Source: Flagellimonas chongwuensis (GTDB lineage: Bacteria > Bacteroidota > Bacteroidia > Flavobacteriales > Flavobacteriaceae). Taken from it: a DNA stretch of 64,000 bases. Below, piece by piece: positions 26,901 through 36,761 of this stretch. How positions within the stretch are numbered: position 1 is the first letter of the stretch; each line of letters begins with the position of its first letter. The stretch is taken from positions 1,054,001 through 1,118,000 of the forward strand of contig NZ_WYET01000004.1 in assembly GCF_013376415.1 (NCBI RefSeq). The letters run 5' to 3'. The notes beneath the pieces were generated by a model. It was given only the letters and a program-made list of their open reading frames with translations, was not told the DNA's origin and did not search any database. The position numbers were made by a program, and so were the translations under genes.

Positions 26901-27306
26901 CGGGTTTTTGTGCATCTACTTTTCCACTACTATTACGTAAGGGCGGACTTTTGGTAAGGATTATTTTCCTGTCCAGCACTTCATATTGGGTATCCATATC
27001 ACGAAACAATTTGTTCAGCACTTCCTGAATGTTTGCTTTTCGGAATTTTAAGGATACTTTTTGATCAAGGTTAACGGATGTAGTTTTAAAAATAAACGTG
27101 AATTCTGTCGTCGATTCTATCTCATCGATGACTTGGGCTACAGTGGCCGATGGCATGTCCAAGGTGATCTTGGTCACTTGTGAATATGAATTTTTGGCTT
27201 GTAGCGATAAGGTAATCGTAAACAATACAATGAGCGATACCTTCATTTTGAGGTGTAAATTTAGTGTCCAAGGCGAATCATGCCCAGACTTCCATAAGCT
27301 TTTCAT
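23929..27306 (-). CDS. SusC-family TonB-dependent transporter with STN signalling domain (PUL B)
   Basis: A 1125-residue outer-membrane receptor. After a long signal sequence (to about residue 43, KNSYSQ) comes an STN (secretin/TonB short N-terminal) domain at about 45-115, then a carboxypeptidase-regulatory-like domain (about 133-210), the LDEVVVVGYG segment, the plug (IRGTNSINSGTGPLYVVDG) and the barrel. The STN domain is the part that passes substrate occupancy to a FecR anti-sigma factor, and a FecR gene lies directly upstream. No TAnnTTTG promoter was found in the 141-bp leader, consistent with use of the local ECF sigma factor. Confidence 0.95.
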   Translation of the reverse strand: MKSLWKSGHDSPWTLNLHLKMKVSLIVLFTITLSLQAKNSYSQVTKITLDMPSATVAQVIDEIESTTEFTFIFKTTSVNLDQKVSLKFRKANIQEVLNKLFRDMDTQYEVLDRKIILTKSPPLRNSSGKVDAQKPVQFQVSGTVLDSQNIPLGGANIVEKGTSNGTQTDFDGNFTLNIADGNGTLVVSYIGFASKEVPVNGQSSISIILQESAAGLDEVVVVGYGSMSRKNLTSAISSVKAETFEERPIFDVSQAIQGNAAGVNVVQPSGKPGATMEVKIRGTNSINSGTGPLYVVDGIQTYDISGINPADIVDMNILKDATSTAIYGVNGSAGVVVITTKRATAETEGQLNFNSYVGVSNVVKTIDVLNLEQYRELVGEIRPSYLDVVNSPKYEGISTDWTDEVFRTGVDQNYNLSYTKGFEKFRLLASLGYQSIDGIMASSKFNRLSGRINADVDISKGIKLHTTLNYIRSYLNNTSDNVSSARGGVLLSTFTTPPFLPVFADDLRVRNENQDGERDGQFALNPFQSSWENPLAFASAQDETWVNRYMSSVGLDITLAEGLVWKPSFTYDDTQSTRDQFTDRYRSAYGRLAATAGPPTNANAPLSNPNSTTLDTRVPALRSEITQSNYNIENTLSYELTSGGSQFNFLVGNSIQEFKYKRHGYAGNGFPIELREFNYNLAETKAESVHENIVRYASVFGRVNYTLKDKYIFSGVFRASGASQLALNNKWAFSPGVSAAWILSEESFLQDSETISELKLRGGWGRTGNVSGIPPYSSYAISRPDRIIPEPITYSLSQFENSDLTWETTDDSNLALDLSLFNYRVSLTVDAYYRKTKDLLLNISFPFNASVPYLVNAGDLTNKGLEFTLDTWNIQTEDVNWNSSLNVSINRNNVDDIRYVKAFTLGFFERTTEYAARLTPGQPIGSFFGYKVDQVDPATGKLLFQDVNNDGKVDAGDRTFIGNPHPDFTFGFTNNFTYKNFYLDMLISGSVGNDVMNATRLDLESMVDFRNQSTNVLRRWQNPGDITDVPRVNDLESVVVSDRIVEDGSFVRLKSLTLGYKFNNVLSMDSFNVYLTGQNLLTITDYSGFDPEVNAYSGRSNPTYGIDYGTYPQVRTFILGIKARL

Positions 27307-27357
27307 AACTTTGGTTGAGTTTTAGTGATTAATTTTTGTAATGGGTCACTGACTTTT

Positions 27358-27390
27358 CGGGAAATGGTGTCACATTTCCCGTTTTTTTTT
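27358..27390 (+). terminator. Strong hairpin with T run between fecR and susC
   Basis: CGGGAAATG (27358-27366) and CATTTCCCG (27373-27381) form a perfect 9-bp stem with a 6-base loop, followed by at least nine T on the plus strand. By form it is an intrinsic terminator for plus-strand (antisense) transcription. Read on the minus strand, the direction of fecR and susC, the A run precedes the stem, so it would be a leader hairpin and not a classical terminator. It is flanked by short repeats around TGACGTGACGTCA at 27391-27403. Confidence 0.55.
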
Positions 27391-27447
27391 TGACGTGACG
27401 TCAGTAAAAGGGTGAGAGTGTGAAGTTCATAGGAATGTTTAGTTTTA

Positions 27448-28599
27448 TTAGTTAATTACTACTTTGTTTTCGACTATTTCATAGTCAATCTGATAAACCT
27501 GCTTGAAATAATTCAAGACTTGCTCTATTGATTCTTTTTCTGTTTCTATAGTGGCATTGAACCTTTCCTTGGTCAATTTTTCATTGTTGTTTATAATGGT
27601 CACATTATAGAACCGTTCCAATTTTATAAGGATATCCCCAAAAGACTCGTCCCGTATGACAATGTTCCCATCTATCCACGATGTATATAATGCAGTATTT
27701 ACCTTTTCCTTGGAGATATCTTTTGTGGTTTGATCAAAAGAGCCCATAAAACCGGGTTCCAAAATCATTTTACTACTTTTTGGAGATTCACTGGCCGTTT
27801 CAAGACTTACCAGTCCATCAACCAAAACCACTTCGGTACTGCTCTTTTCACCATAATTGGAAAGATTGAACCGGGTACCCAATACCTCAACATTAAGATC
27901 GTTTGCCCTCACCACAAAAGGATGTTCCTTATCGTGGGCAACTTCCAAGAAAGCTTCACCTTCCAAAAAAACCTCTCTTTTGCCATTGTGCGAAAAATTG
28001 ACAGGGTACCGTAGTGAGCTCCCTGAGTTTAGATGAACCTTTGTGCCGTCAGAAAGTACTATATTGAACCTTTTGGCATTGGGCACTTTTAAGGTATTGT
28101 AGACCAATTCCCCATCAGCAGTCTCTTTTCCGTACTCCAATGTATTTCCTTTTTTTGTCCCCAACCATTTTCCGTTGGAAGTCTGTATGTTCGCATCATC
28201 GTCTGTATTGAGCACTTTCACCTCGCCATTGCCCAATTTTAAGGTTATTTGATCGGTTCGGGGAACAATGCTTTGCTGTGGAATTTCTTTCCTTTTATAA
28301 AATTCATCCTTAAAAACATAGCCCATTCCCAAAATAAAGATCACTATTGCAGCATAGCGAAGAAAGGTTGTCGTAGTTCTACGGAAGGCATAATTCTTCT
28401 CCTTCCTAATTTCCTTCAAAAGTTTTTTCTTTATTTCCTCCTTGTCGGTCTTGTTCATTGAAATTGTAATTGCAAAATGTGTTTTCACATATTCCTTAAA
28501 GGTACGAGCATATCTTTCATCTTGAACCCAATCGTTCAATTTGTCCAGATCCTGACTATTTGCCGAATCGCACAAAAATTTTACAAGAAGGGATTTCAT
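27448..28599 (-). CDS. FecR-family anti-sigma factor
   Basis: An inner-membrane anti-sigma regulator of 383 residues. It has a cytoplasmic N-terminal region (1-80) that should bind the sigma factor, one transmembrane helix (about 82-101, LRYAAIVIFILGMGYVF), a periplasmic FecR domain (about 165-275, with GTKVHLNSGSSLRYP and GEAFLEVAHDKEHPF) and a C-terminal DUF4974/STN-like domain (about 315-383). It should receive the signal from the STN domain of the adjacent SusC. It is transcribed away from the sigma gene, with 130 bp between the start codons. Confidence 0.93.
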   Translation of the reverse strand: MKSLLVKFLCDSANSQDLDKLNDWVQDERYARTFKEYVKTHFAITISMNKTDKEEIKKKLLKEIRKEKNYAFRRTTTTFLRYAAIVIFILGMGYVFKDEFYKRKEIPQQSIVPRTDQITLKLGNGEVKVLNTDDDANIQTSNGKWLGTKKGNTLEYGKETADGELVYNTLKVPNAKRFNIVLSDGTKVHLNSGSSLRYPVNFSHNGKREVFLEGEAFLEVAHDKEHPFVVRANDLNVEVLGTRFNLSNYGEKSSTEVVLVDGLVSLETASESPKSSKMILEPGFMGSFDQTTKDISKEKVNTALYTSWIDGNIVIRDESFGDILIKLERFYNVTIINNNEKLTKERFNATIETEKESIEQVLNYFKQVYQIDYEIVENKVVIN

Positions 28600-28644
28600 G
28601 TTCTTCGTTTGCTTTTTAATTGCTCGTTATATGTTATTACCAAG

Positions 28645-28652
28645 CAAAATTA
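28645..28652 (-). promoter_or_regulatory. Possible -7 element for fecR
   Basis: The minus strand reads TAATTTTG, an exact TAnnTTTG match 45 bp upstream of the fecR ATG, in the shared region with the divergent sigma gene. No TTG at the standard distance upstream is seen, so the support is moderate. Confidence 0.35.
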
Positions 28653-28729
28653 CAATACCCTAATTTTTTATGTATTTTTTTTTAATATTCTCAAAATTTT
28701 TACTTTTAGTTTCAGAATACTCTGATATC

Positions 28730-29314
28730 ATGAAATATAACCACAACAAACTACTGGTAAAAGATTTAAACAACGGTAAGGAAAAAGCTTATGAATATCT
28801 TGTGGATACTTATGGGGACAGGATGTATGCATATGCTTTGACTTTGGTAAAAAACCCTCCCTTGGCCAAGGATATCGTTCAAAATGTATTCTTGAACACA
28901 TGGAAGTTCCGAAAAAAGTTGAGCAGCGAATATGAAATTAAAAACTTCCTTTTCAAATCGGTGCATAATGAGTTCATCACCCAGTACCAAAAAGACAAAT
29001 CCCAAATGGTGCTCCAATACAAATACATTGAAACACTAGATCAGATCATTGAGGAAACGGACGAAAGTTCCATTATTAAAATGATTAAGATAGTTTACAA
29101 TGAAATAGAAAAACTTCCTCCAAAATGTAAAGAAGTTTTCTATCTGAGCAAAAAAGAAGGGTTGACCAATAATGAAATTTCACTACATCTAGGGATTTCG
29201 GTTAAAACTGTGGAGGCCCAAATTACAAAGGCTTTCCAAATTCTTCGTGTAAAGCTTGGAGAACAATTTGAATCCATCTTTATACTGGTATTTGGGAAAC
29301 CACTTTTATCATAA
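28730..29314 (+). CDS. ECF RNA polymerase sigma factor (FecI-like)
   Basis: A sigma-70 family, extracytoplasmic-function sigma factor of 194 residues, started at the ATG at 28730-28732 because the upstream extension is hydrophobic and AT-rich and lacks a plausible function. Region 2 lies at about 15-85 (YEYLVDTYGDRMYAYAL, KDIVQNVFLNTWKFRK). Region 4 is near the C-terminus with the helix-turn-helix GLTNNEISLHLGISVKTVEA. It would direct transcription of the PUL B susC operon when released by FecR. In most such loci sigma and fecR are co-directional; here they are divergent. Confidence 0.93.
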   Translation: MKYNHNKLLVKDLNNGKEKAYEYLVDTYGDRMYAYALTLVKNPPLAKDIVQNVFLNTWKFRKKLSSEYEIKNFLFKSVHNEFITQYQKDKSQMVLQYKYIETLDQIIEETDESSIIKMIKIVYNEIEKLPPKCKEVFYLSKKEGLTNNEISLHLGISVKTVEAQITKAFQILRVKLGEQFESIFILVFGKPLLS

Positions 29315-29968
29315 ATCATGGGCACAAAGTTTCTAAAAAAATAAGGGAGGCAAATGAATGGCCTCCCCAATAACTAAACTTAAAATGCATCTATGTTTTT
29401 AGTATCATGCACTTTACCGAACAAAAAGTAAGTTTTAAAAAACTACTATCTGTCTTATGTCTATAATACCGACCTCAAAGTTTTAACCCCTATAAAGTTC
29501 CGTTTCTTTAACATTTCTTTAGGAATTGAAAACATATTGACCCTCAAGGAACGGTGTTCCCCACAGCACATTTAAAAGGCCATCGTTAAAGCTATCCGCT
29601 TCCGATAATCTCGACCCCAATCAAATCCTTATATCAAAATCTTGCTGGTAGGCGAACCATACCGTTTTTTAATAAAAAATTGACCTCTAAGAATCTTCAA
29701 GGGGTCGGCGTTCGAACTGAATGAACCGCAAAAATTCGTTACATCTTGAAAAACAGCATCAGACTGCTTTTTCTCCCACACTTTTGTCATCTGGAACTTG
29801 TCCCTAATTTAAAGGAATCATTTTTTTGACCCATAAGCATAAAAGACTTGCCGATCATAATTCAGAATTCATCGCAGACTATTCCCATTTCATCGCAAGG
29901 CCCACAATATCAAAACTTTAGTTCATAGGTTTGTTCTAGAATCATTCATCATTAAAAAACAAAACTTC
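29315..29968. other. Intergenic region after the sigma gene; no gene seen
   Basis: This 654-bp stretch has no convincing ORF. At 29345-29367 a 7-bp inverted repeat (GGGAGGC / GCCTCCC, 9-base loop) may be a weak terminator of the sigma gene, though it lacks a T run. At 29926-29933 TAGGTTTG matches the -7 element and could serve the downstream secreted-protein gene. A TTCGAAC near 29710 is not part of a tRNA. Confidence 0.45.
29926..29933 (+). promoter_or_regulatory. Possible -7 element for the 195-residue secreted protein
   Basis: TAGGTTTG is an exact TAnnTTTG match 35 bp before the ATG at 29969. No good TTG is present 17-23 bases upstream, so this rests on the -7 match and position only. Confidence 0.35.
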
Positions 29969-30556
29969 ATGAAATCAGTACAAAGAAATCTCATCGCAGT
30001 ATGTATCCTAATGATAAGTGCAACAGGTTTGACCAAGGAACCATCTATCGATTTAACTATCAGTACGGATTCAAGCTCTCTGCTGGTTGAATCTACCGCT
30101 TCGGATAGTGCTACCCAAATCCGCTTGTTGGACGCAAAGGAAGAGACAATCCATCGCGATGAAATCGTAAAAGGCAAACATCAAAAGAAATATATCCTAA
30201 AACATCTGAAGGCGGGAACCTATTATTTCAAAGCCAACAATTCTGACGGTGCGGTGACATTCACCCTTGAATTGGATGCCAATGGTATCCATCAAATTTC
30301 CAGAAGAACCAATACGACATCCCCCAACTTAAGAGTATCCGGCCAAAAAGTGTATTTGAGTCTCCTAAACAAAGACAAGTCATCCATCAAAGTAAAAATA
30401 TGCAACAGTGAAAATAAAGTCATAGATAGTCAGGTAGTCCGAGGAGAATTGGCGGTGGGCAGAATCTATAATTTCCAAAGTGCATATCCTGGAGATTATA
30501 CGGTGATTGTCGAGGATGGTACAAACGAATACCGTAAGACCATTTCCGTTCGGTAA
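29969..30556 (+). CDS. Secreted two-repeat beta-sandwich protein, function unknown
   Basis: A 195-residue protein with a signal peptide (about 1-22). The mature part looks like two consecutive small beta-sandwich units of about 80 residues. Each has a strand-turn pattern ending with a GTYYFKAN or GDYTVIVEDG type segment, reminiscent of DUF3244 or T9SS C-terminal domains. The end IVEDGTNEYRKTISVR resembles the close of a sorting-domain-like fold but is not a clear T9SS signal. The gene stands alone between a candidate promoter and a strong terminator, so it is a single-gene unit. No function can be assigned. Confidence 0.75.
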   Translation: MKSVQRNLIAVCILMISATGLTKEPSIDLTISTDSSSLLVESTASDSATQIRLLDAKEETIHRDEIVKGKHQKKYILKHLKAGTYYFKANNSDGAVTFTLELDANGIHQISRRTNTTSPNLRVSGQKVYLSLLNKDKSSIKVKICNSENKVIDSQVVRGELAVGRIYNFQSAYPGDYTVIVEDGTNEYRKTISVR

Positions 30557-30585
30557 CCATCGTACCCTTTGAATTACTTGTTATT

Positions 30586-30617
30586 AAAGGCCTTTCAATA
30601 ATAGGAAGGCCTTTTTT
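30586..30617 (+). terminator. Intrinsic terminator after the secreted-protein gene
   Basis: AAAGGCCTT (30586-30594) pairs with AAGGCCTTT (30606-30614) over an 11-base loop and runs into six consecutive T (30612-30617). It lies 30 bp after the stop codon. Confidence 0.8.
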
Positions 30618-30840
30618 AGGTACCGGCAACTTTAAAACCATCGCAACCTAGCAATGTCCGATAGCACAAAAACGTCCCTTATGCCAAGAAATACCTTTTG
30701 TACAACCCTTATCAAAGATACCCTTGGGCAGAACAAACACTATTACAGCATGTGCCCTATCGACCGATTGCTTTCATTGATCGGGTATTTTGTATTTTCA
30801 GGGTATTGTTCCCAATATTTGAGCACCAATACCAAGTTTC

Positions 30841-31881
30841 ATGCGATTTGAGCACACTATACTTAAAAAATATTGGAAAGTGGCCATCCACTTTCTGGTT
30901 TGGATCATCTTTTTCTTTTTGCCCTTTCTAGTCGTGCTGCAGATGAAAGGCGAGGCGGGTGTTTCAGAATTGACCAAAAAAATTTTATTTTTCAACGCAT
31001 CGATGACATTTTTTTGGGCACTGGTCTTTTACTTGAACTCCATCATTCTGATCCCACGCTTTCTTTTCAAAAAAAAATACCTCTACTTTAGCTCTTACAA
31101 CATACTTTTGCTTGTTAGCGCCATTGCGTTCAACCGTTGGATTTACACCTTTGTTGATGACACACCCCCATATTCATTGATAAGTGCCCTTTTTTTCAAC
31201 GGGTTCCCCTTCCTCTTTTTCCTGTTGTTGAGCATTGCCTTTAAAACGGTGTCCGATCGCCTCCAAATGGAACGTATAGCAAAGGAAAGGGAACAGGAGA
31301 CCCTCAAGACGGAGCTCGCTTTTCTACGATCTCAGATCAGCCCTCATTTCCTGCTCAATGTACTCAATAGTATGGCGGCCATGGTGCGCTTAAAAAGCGA
31401 TATGTTGGAACCGACCATTTTGAGGTTGTCCTCCATATTGCAGTATATTCTCTATGAGACGGACGGGGAAAAAGTGTTGTTGAAGAGCGAGGTCGATTAT
31501 TTAAAAAGCTATATACTACTACAACAAACCAGATTTGGAGATCGATTGGAACTTCATACGGAAATGGTCTTGAAGGAGGATTGGCATGTCATTGAACCGA
31601 TGCTCTTGATCCCCTTTGTAGAAAATGCCTTTAAGCACGGTTCGGGCATGATGGATAACCCTGTGATAGAGATTAAATTACAAACAGCGAACAACTGCCT
31701 TAGCTTTATGGTCAGGAACAAATATATCGATAACGATTCGGCAAAGGACAATGTCAGCGGTATCGGCCTTGTCAATGTAAAAAGGAGATTGGAACTCCTG
31801 TACGGGAACAAGCAAATTTTGAAAGTCGATAAATCGAATGGATGGTACACCGTAACACTGGACCTATACCTGGAACCATGA
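30841..31881 (+). CDS. LytS-type sensor histidine kinase
   Basis: A 346-residue inner-membrane kinase with four predicted transmembrane helices (about 13-34, 49-71, 82-104, 112-134), a short coiled linker (about 138-160) and a His_kinase domain. The phospho-acceptor is His169 in SQISPHFLLNVLNSM, and the ATPase part has the N box EPMLLIPFVENAFKHG and a GIGLVNVKRRLELLYG segment. There is no extracytoplasmic sensor domain, so the membrane part itself may sense. The stop codon overlaps the start of the response regulator gene (ATGA at 31878-31881), so the two are translationally coupled. Confidence 0.92.
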   Translation: MRFEHTILKKYWKVAIHFLVWIIFFFLPFLVVLQMKGEAGVSELTKKILFFNASMTFFWALVFYLNSIILIPRFLFKKKYLYFSSYNILLLVSAIAFNRWIYTFVDDTPPYSLISALFFNGFPFLFFLLLSIAFKTVSDRLQMERIAKEREQETLKTELAFLRSQISPHFLLNVLNSMAAMVRLKSDMLEPTILRLSSILQYILYETDGEKVLLKSEVDYLKSYILLQQTRFGDRLELHTEMVLKEDWHVIEPMLLIPFVENAFKHGSGMMDNPVIEIKLQTANNCLSFMVRNKYIDNDSAKDNVSGIGLVNVKRRLELLYGNKQILKVDKSNGWYTVTLDLYLEP

Positions 31882-32582
31882 TAAAATGTTTGGCAATAGA
31901 CGATGAACCCCTGGCCCTGGCCCTATTGCAAGACAATATTGGCAAGATACCCTTTTTGCACTTGGTAGCGTCCTGCTCCAATGCTTTCGATGCTATCGAG
32001 GTATTACAAAATGAAAAAATAGACCTTCTATTCATAGATATCCAGATGCCAGGGCTGACCGGGCTTCAATTGATCTCCAGTTTGCACAACAGACCCTTGG
32101 TCATCTTTGTTACCGCTTATCAACAATATGCCGTGGAAAGTTACGATCTGGACATTGTCGATTATCTCGTAAAACCGGTAGCCTTGGACCGGTTTATCAG
32201 AGCATGCCATCGTGCACAGGAACTCATCCAATTAAAAAAGGTCCAAGAAAACGCACCCTTGACAACAAAAGATCATTTTTTTGTACAAGCGGACTACAGC
32301 CAAGTCAAAATCAAGTTTTCCGATATCATATGGATGAAGGGATATGGGGATTATATCAAGTTCCATCTCAAAAATGCGGAACACCCCCTAGTGGTACGTA
32401 CCAGTTTCAAAGAATTGGAATTTGAACTGCCCCCCCATTTGTTCCTTCGTATACACAAATCCTATATCGTGGCCATAGATGAAATCACCGCAATCCGAAA
32501 AAATAGTGTTTTTTTAGGTGACAGGGAACTAGCCATTGGGGAAACATTCCGTGAAAAAGTGGAAAAACTCTTCAACTCATAA
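31878..32582 (+). CDS. LytTR-family response regulator
   Basis: A 234-residue DNA-binding response regulator, started at the ATG at 31878-31880 that overlaps the kinase stop. The receiver begins MIKCLAIDDEPLAL with acidic pocket residues and the phospho-acceptor Asp54 in LFIDIQMPGLTG. A conserved Lys is in LVKPVAL. The C-terminal half is a LytTR domain (about 138-234, with ILWMKGYGDYIKFH-like and HKSYIVAIDEI segments). Its targets are unknown; neighbours give no clear hint, as it sits between a secreted orphan protein and the alpha-glucan PUL. Confidence 0.92.
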   Translation: MIKCLAIDDEPLALALLQDNIGKIPFLHLVASCSNAFDAIEVLQNEKIDLLFIDIQMPGLTGLQLISSLHNRPLVIFVTAYQQYAVESYDLDIVDYLVKPVALDRFIRACHRAQELIQLKKVQENAPLTTKDHFFVQADYSQVKIKFSDIIWMKGYGDYIKFHLKNAEHPLVVRTSFKELEFELPPHLFLRIHKSYIVAIDEITAIRKNSVFLGDRELAIGETFREKVEKLFNS

Positions 32583-32990
32583 AACTTCAAAATTTTCAAG
32601 AAAGAGACACGTACAATTAGAGCTGCCAAAAGGTGAAAACCTACGTAAGTGTCCCGAAATAAGCTTATAGAAACCATATCGATGGTTCTTGTCCGTTTTG
32701 ACAACCTTGGGACAAAGGTGATAAAGCAAATGCTCTAAAACCGTCTCCTGATAAGCGTCCCTTTTTTTACCTCCGTTTACCTTAAAGACATCCAAACTTT
32801 CTATCTCAAAATCAATACTTTTCCCATGTGATACGAAGTAATTGCGCTGGGACAGTTTCTCTGAACAGGATACTATAAAACTGTAGATCACTCCATCTTT
32901 GGTGATAACCAAAAGATTACTGTAAGGCCCTTCAACCCCCTGCAAAATGTCCAATCTTTCAGACCTCTCCCGGTTATATATAAAAACAAA
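32577..32990 (-). pseudogene. Degenerate TraN/DUF4138-like conjugative-element fragment
   Basis: An open frame on the minus strand with no ATG (only TTG at 32952-32954) encodes a run that closely resembles the middle of Bacteroidota conjugative-transposon TraN (DUF4138) proteins: FVFIYNRERSERLDILQG, then SNLLVITKDGVIYSF and RNYFVS, followed by a less recognisable tail. The N-terminal part expected for TraN, including the signal peptide, is absent, and an in-frame stop lies at 33024-33026. The 5' edge of the similarity coincides with the T run of the GH97 terminator. No other transfer gene is adjacent. This is a family recognition by eye; the tail could be non-homologous. Confidence 0.6.
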
Positions 32991-33012
32991 AAGCGCGGTG
33001 AAAACCGCGCTT
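32983..33012 (-). terminator. Intrinsic terminator of the alpha-glucan PUL operon
   Basis: On the minus strand AAGCGCGGT (33012-33004) pairs with ACCGCGCTT (32999-32991) around a 4-base loop and is followed by a T-rich tract (32990-32983). It lies 58 bp beyond the GH97 stop codon and ends the minus-strand operon of PUL C. Confidence 0.85.
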
Positions 33013-33069
33013 CTATTGATGCACTACTATCAAATAAAAACAAAACTGGTCTTTATTACCTTCAGAATC

Positions 33070-35247
<2,178 letters not shown>

Positions 35248-36627
35248 CTATTTTTTTAAAATCAGATAAGAATAAGGTGATAGACTCACACTCGTTTCTA
35301 GATTCATCGACGAACCATTCAAAGCATTTTCCCATTCACCTTTAAGTTTTGGGGGCATCAAATAGGATACTTCCTCGTTCCTTACATTCGATAGTACTAA
35401 AACAGATTCATTGGCAGCTTCCATGGTAAAGGCCACGACATTGTCGCTACTGTACCCTGAATAGGTACCATGTTGTATGGCAGGACTATTTTTTCTGAAC
35501 TCGATAATCTGTTTATATTCCTCTAAAAGTTCATTGTTGGCCTGTGTCCAATCAATAGGGGTTTTGGTGAAAAATTGTAAACGTTGGTCATAACCAATCT
35601 CCTGTCCGTTATAAATCATAGGGACGGATTTCATGCAAGCTGCAACAACAAAAGAGGCCATAGAGCCCTCAACACCTCCAAAAAGGTCAATTGGCGTTCC
35701 GTCGCTCAAATTTACATCGTGGTTGCTAGTATAACGTACAACACGTTTATCCTGATCGTACACATTTTGATATTCGGCCGCATGTGTAGATTGAAGTTCA
35801 GTAGCTGGCTCTCCGTTGTTAACAGCCTTCAATGTTTCGAAAAAATGGAATCCAAAAATAAAGTCAAAACCAGAATTGAAATGTCTTTGCTCTCCCCCTT
35901 CTGCCAACATCAGCATTTCTTGGTCTTTGATCTGATCTATTGTTGAAACCGCTTTGGTCCAAAAACCTTCGGGCACAAAGTCTGCGGCATCGCACCGGAA
36001 ACCATCTATGTTTGCATTGTAAACCCAATAGGCCATGGCATCGATCATGGCATCCTGAAGGTCTTGATTGCTGTAATCAAGCTGGGCCACATCCAACCAG
36101 CCCGTGTCCGGCGGTGATATAATGTTTCCCTCTTCATCGGTTTCGTAATATTCTGGATGCTCGCTTATCCAAGCATTGTCCCATGCCGTATGATTGGCCA
36201 CCCAGTCAAGAATGACCGCCATGTCAAGGCTGTGGGCTCCATCAACCAAAGCTTTTAAGTCTTCCAAACCCCCATATTCCGGGCTTACCGATTTGTAGTC
36301 CCTAACGGCATATGGGGACCCCAAGCCTCCTGCTGAATTCTCGATTCCGTTGGGATAAATGGGCATCAAGTAAATGACATTGGCCCCCAATGCCTTAATA
36401 TCGGCCAAGCGTTGGGTTACGGCCGCTAGGGTTCCTTCCTCACTGAATGCCCTTAAATTAACCTGATAAATTACGATATCCTGTGGTGCCGGCACATTGC
36501 GAAATAGGGTACCATATTGGGTATAGTCAGAATTAATCGGCGGTTGAACGCCATCATCGGATTGATCGCAAGCACCCATGCCCACAGAAACGAACAAGGT
36601 TAGAACTAGATAAATTAAATGTCTCAT
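35248..36627 (-). CDS. GH13 alpha-amylase-family lipoprotein
   Basis: A 459-residue lipoprotein (lipid Cys20 in VGMGACDQS), probably surface or periplasmic. The alpha-amylase triad is visible: nucleophile Asp213 in IDGFRCDAADF, acid/base Glu243 in LMLAEGGEQ and stabiliser Asp304 in YTSNHDVN. The first conserved region is DWVANHTAWD. It is shorter than many surface amylases and has no added starch-binding module; SusE-like binding is supplied by the next gene upstream. It should cut starch or maltodextrins to oligosaccharides for import or for GH97. Confidence 0.94.
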   Translation of the reverse strand: MRHLIYLVLTLFVSVGMGACDQSDDGVQPPINSDYTQYGTLFRNVPAPQDIVIYQVNLRAFSEEGTLAAVTQRLADIKALGANVIYLMPIYPNGIENSAGGLGSPYAVRDYKSVSPEYGGLEDLKALVDGAHSLDMAVILDWVANHTAWDNAWISEHPEYYETDEEGNIISPPDTGWLDVAQLDYSNQDLQDAMIDAMAYWVYNANIDGFRCDAADFVPEGFWTKAVSTIDQIKDQEMLMLAEGGEQRHFNSGFDFIFGFHFFETLKAVNNGEPATELQSTHAAEYQNVYDQDKRVVRYTSNHDVNLSDGTPIDLFGGVEGSMASFVVAACMKSVPMIYNGQEIGYDQRLQFFTKTPIDWTQANNELLEEYKQIIEFRKNSPAIQHGTYSGYSSDNVVAFTMEAANESVLVLSNVRNEEVSYLMPPKLKGEWENALNGSSMNLETSVSLSPYSYLILKK

Positions 36628-36643
36628 TTTATATGTTTTTTTG

Positions 36644-36673
36644 AAAGGGATGTGAATGTTTCCACACCCCTTT
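36644..36673. repeat. Hairpin between susE and the GH13 gene
   Basis: AAAGGGATGTG (36644-36654) pairs with CACACCCCTTT (36663-36673) with one mismatch around an 8-base loop. It sits in the 134-bp gap upstream of GH13. On the minus strand no T run follows, so it is probably an mRNA stability or partial read-through element. Confidence 0.45.
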
Positions 36674-36761
36674 TGCTACTGTTTTTTTTAGATTCTATTT
36701 GAAAATCAAAATAATTGTCAGAGGAACGGCCATTGAAAGACACATTCCCATTATTTTAAAG

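Noticed and set aside
29690..29740. tRNA-like TTCGAAC sequence
   Set aside because: No acceptor stem, D arm or anticodon arm can be folded around it and no CCA end is present.
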